Part shown: piece by piece, positions 5,922-7,640 of the stretch | Numbering within the stretch: the stretch's first letter is position 1 | How the letters are laid out: every line of letters begins with the position of its first letter | Source: Clostridiales bacterium | GTDB lineage: Bacteria; Bacillota; Clostridia; Lachnospirales; CAG-274 | Assembly: GCA_021202835.1 (NCBI GenBank) | Contig: JAJQCI010000331.1 | Span: 1 to 7,640, forward strand | DNA length: 7,640 bases | Direction: 5' to 3' | Program-made: the position numbers and the translations under genes | The notes under the pieces: model-generated | What the model saw: only the letters and a program-made list of their open reading frames with translations | What the model was told of the DNA's origin: nothing | The model's database searches: none

Positions 5922-6956
5922 TTAATATCTCCTTTCACCCAGCTTCAGGCTCGGAACCGCATTAAGACTCATATCTCCCCTGCAGCCTGCCATATATTCA
6001 TAATAAGCCGCACTCCCTATCATTGCTCCGTTATCCGTGCAGAGAATCAGCCTTGGTACATAAAATTCTATTCCTTTTTTGCCGCAGGCCTCCTCAAGGC
6101 TTGCCCTCAGGGCGAAATTTGCCGAAACACCTCCGCAGGCGGCAAGCTTGCTCATGCCGTATTCCTCACAGGCCCTTACTGCCTTTTCAGTCAAAACATC
6201 TATAACAGCCTTCTGAAACGAAGCCGCAATGTCGGCCTCTCTGTATTCCTCTCCCTTAAGCCGGCACCTGTTAAGGTGGTTTAAAACAGCCGACTTAAGG
6301 CCGCTGAAGCTGAAATCATAGCTTCCCTCTTCAAGCATAACCCTGGGGAATTTAACGCTGTCGGGGTTTCCCTCCTTTGAAATCTCATCAATCTTAGGAC
6401 CTCCGGGATAGGGAAGGCCCAAGCTTCTGGCTACCTTGTCATAGGCTTCGCCGGCGGCGTCGTCTCTTGTGTGGCCCAGAATGTCAAAATCGTTATATGT
6501 GTTTATTTTAACAAGATTGGTGTGTCCTCCGGAAACAACAAGACAAATAAAGGGGGGCTCAAGCTCCTTATATTGTATATAATTTGCCGCAATATGCCCC
6601 TCTATATGGTGAACGGGAATAAGGGGAAGGTCAAGGCCGAAAGCCAGTGACTTTGCATAGGAAACTCCTACAAGAAGAGCCCCAACAAGGCCGGGGCCGT
6701 AGGTTACGGCTACGGCGTCGATGTCTTTAAGGGTAACACCGGCTTCAGAAAGGGCGTCCGCCACAACCCTGTCTATGTTTTCAATATGCTTTCTGGAAGC
6801 AATTTCGGGAACAACGCCGCCGAACTGCTTGTGAATTTTAATCTGGGAAGAAATAACGTTTGACAAGACCTCTCTGCCGTTTACAACAACAGCCGCCGAT
6901 GTTTCGTCACAGGAGGATTCAATCGCCAAAATAACAACCCTGTCTTTATCATTCAT
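5922..6956 (-). CDS. tsaD: tRNA N6-threonylcarbamoyladenosine transferase subunit TsaD
   Basis: This 344-residue protein is a full-length member of the TsaD/Kae1/Gcp family. It transfers the threonylcarbamoyl group from threonylcarbamoyl-AMP to adenosine 37 of tRNAs that read ANN codons, working in the cytoplasm with TsaB and TsaE. Family hallmarks are all present: AIESSCDET (11-19), VTYGPGL (84-90), the metal-binding HxEGH with H117 and H121 (VHHIEGH), SGGHT (142-146), DDAAGEAYDK (165-174), CGGVSAN (274-280) and DNGAMIG with D308 as the third metal ligand. The ATG at 6956 follows AAAGG by 9 bases and a near-consensus promoter at 7044-7016. No tsaB, tsaE, tsaC or rimI is within the window, although these often neighbour tsaD in Firmicutes. 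Its stop codon directly abuts the ATG of the WYL gene, whose ribosome binding site lies inside the tsaD 3' end. Confidence 0.97.
   Translation of the reverse strand: MNDKDRVVILAIESSCDETSAAVVVNGREVLSNVISSQIKIHKQFGGVVPEIASRKHIENIDRVVADALSEAGVTLKDIDAVAVTYGPGLVGALLVGVSYAKSLAFGLDLPLIPVHHIEGHIAANYIQYKELEPPFICLVVSGGHTNLVKINTYNDFDILGHTRDDAAGEAYDKVARSLGLPYPGGPKIDEISKEGNPDSVKFPRVMLEEGSYDFSFSGLKSAVLNHLNRCRLKGEEYREADIAASFQKAVIDVLTEKAVRACEEYGMSKLAACGGVSANFALRASLEEACGKKGIEFYVPRLILCTDNGAMIGSAAYYEYMAGCRGDMSLNAVPSLKLGERRY
5929..5935 (-). promoter_or_regulatory. Ribosome binding site that fixes the WYL gene start
   Basis: AAAGGAG on the minus strand lies 7 bases before the ATG at 5921 and inside the last codons of tsaD. 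Its quality and spacing argue that translation really starts at 5921, even though the frame from that ATG is one base out from the WYL reading frame. Confidence 0.75.
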
Positions 6957-7015
6957 AAAAATCTGCCTTTCAATTTTATATGCTTATATTTAAATTCTTA
7001 ATCTGTTTAGAGTTT

Positions 7016-7044
7016 ATTTTAGCACAGTTTTTCACTGTTTTCAA
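7016..7044 (-). promoter_or_regulatory. Sigma-A type promoter for the tsaD operon
   Basis: On the minus strand TTGAAA (7044-7039) and TAAAAT (7021-7016) are separated by exactly 17 bases; each differs from consensus at one position. Transcription would start near 7009, leaving a leader of about 53 bases before tsaD. It lies directly downstream of the strong terminator of the preceding gene, so it is the natural start of the tsaD-WYL-glycosyltransferase-oxidoreductase unit. Confidence 0.72.
7024..7038. repeat. Inverted repeat inside the promoter spacer (possible operator)
   Basis: ACAGT (7024-7028) and ACTGT (7034-7038) form a perfect 5-bp dyad around 5 bases, filling nearly the whole 17-base spacer between the -35 and -10. 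A protein bound there would compete with RNA polymerase. The WYL regulator encoded in this operon is one possible ligand, but I know of no evidence tying it to this sequence. Confidence 0.35.
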
Positions 7045-7053
7045 TAGCCGGAA

Positions 7054-7095
7054 TAAATAAAAACCCCGGCACTTTATAAAGCCATACTGCCGGGG
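7054..7095 (-). terminator. Strong intrinsic terminator after the unrecognised gene
   Basis: On the minus strand CCCCGGCA (7095-7088) pairs perfectly with TGCCGGGG (7071-7064) to give an 8-bp GC-rich stem, followed directly by TTTTTATTTA (7063-7054). The 16-base loop contains the palindrome CTTTATAAAG, which may extend the structure. It lies 15 bases beyond the stop codon and cleanly separates this gene from the tsaD operon. Confidence 0.9.
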
Positions 7096-7110
7096 CCCTT
7101 ATATTTGAAT

Positions 7111-7640
7111 TTATGAAAAATAATCGTCACATATTGTTTTTAAAAATGTTTTTTCAATTTCGCCGCCTTGTTCAATGCTTGTTATGACAGAGCCGTCTAC
7201 CTTAACGGTTGAAGCGGAAAGCTCGCCTGTTGTCTGACATACATTAAGACTGCCGTCCGAAGCCTTTTCAAGGGTATAATATCCGAGAGTACCGTCCTCG
7301 CCGAACATAACGGCTATGTAAATACAGCTTGAATCATATTCATCCTCTGCCATCTCCAGAAGAACCATAGTCGGCCCCTCTTCCACCTTTTGAATCAGAA
7401 CAAAAAAATTGTCATCGCTGTCAAGCCGGCAGTTCTCCGTTAGGCTGTTTATACATTCTTCCGTTTCACTCTCAGAAGCATTCTCCGGAAGCATATCCGA
7501 AGCATGGTGAGATAATGTTAATTTCCAGAAGGAATGTATTGAATTGGTTAGCAGATCAAAGTTTTCTTTTTCTATAAACCCTGTCATAGTGTCCATATTT
7601 GCATAAATTTCCATATACAAATAAAACTGTTCGAAAAGTT
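7111..7640 (-). CDS. Unrecognised acidic protein (5' end outside window)
   Basis: The frame is open from the stop at 7111 to the right edge, giving about 175 visible residues; the codons beyond 7620 (LFEQFY) continue it without a stop. The possible starts near the edge (TTG 7620, ATG 7614) have no Shine-Dalgarno sequence, so the true start is probably outside the window. The protein is rich in Asp and Glu and has no long hydrophobic segment in the visible part. Residues from NFFVLIQKVEEGPT to GYYTLEKASDGSL look like alternating beta strands, consistent with a small alpha/beta domain. I recognise no family, and no function can be given. A strong terminator follows, so it ends its own transcription unit, apart from tsaD. 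Confidence 0.7.
   Translation of the reverse strand, partial: LFEQFYLYMEIYANMDTMTGFIEKENFDLLTNSIHSFWKLTLSHHASDMLPENASESETEECINSLTENCRLDSDDNFFVLIQKVEEGPTMVLLEMAEDEYDSSCIYIAVMFGEDGTLGYYTLEKASDGSLNVCQTTGELSASTVKVDGSVITSIEQGGEIEKTFLKTICDDYFS

Noticed and set aside
5913..6284. Plus-strand open frame opposite tsaD
   Set aside because: Fully antisense to a highly conserved gene, with no recognisable domain.
6957..7009. Riboswitch or structured leader before tsaD
   Set aside because: The leader is short and AT-rich, with no stable stems or conserved riboswitch core that I can see.

Overview
The window looks like part of a chromosome of an anaerobic Firmicute, probably class Clostridia. The basis is AGGAGG-type ribosome binding sites at nearly every gene, consensus sigma-A promoters, tight same-strand operons, moderate GC by eye, and the protein families present. 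I cannot name genus or species. Every convincing gene is on the minus strand, so transcription runs from high to low coordinates. I see no tRNA, rRNA, CRISPR array, insertion sequence or phage gene.

Layout in transcription order. (1) 7640-7111: an unrecognised acidic protein whose 5' end lies outside the window, closed by a strong intrinsic terminator (7095-7054). (2) A near-consensus promoter (7044-7016), with an inverted repeat filling its spacer, starts what looks like a six-gene operon: tsaD (tRNA t6A synthesis), a WYL-domain transcriptional regulator, a two-domain family 2 glycosyltransferase, two Gfo/Idh/MocA-family oxidoreductases in tandem, and a small multi-spanning membrane protein. 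Spacings range from an 8-base overlap to 15 bases. (3) A mostly non-coding stretch, 636-471, holds a weak hairpin, a consensus promoter (560-532), two inverted repeats and a leader. (4) An HD-domain phosphohydrolase-like gene starts at 470 and runs off the left edge.

The glycosyltransferase and the two oxidoreductases would fit a small pathway that modifies a sugar and adds it to a surface glycan or other glycoconjugate. The WYL protein is a plausible local regulator and tsaD a housekeeping gene sharing the transcript. This joint role is inferred from gene order and families only.

The most notable observation is that two operon genes are each out of frame by one base at an A-run in the sense strand. 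In the WYL regulator the break is at codons 3-5, and the run forms a textbook A_AAA_AAG -1 slippery heptamer just after a good ribosome binding site and ATG. In the second oxidoreductase the break is at an A6 run after codon 44. Both are repaired by a -1 shift, or by one extra A. Each could be a sequencing or assembly error, a real loss-of-function mutation, or slippage during transcription or translation. Several other A7 runs in the same genes are in frame, so base calling is not uniformly short at such runs.
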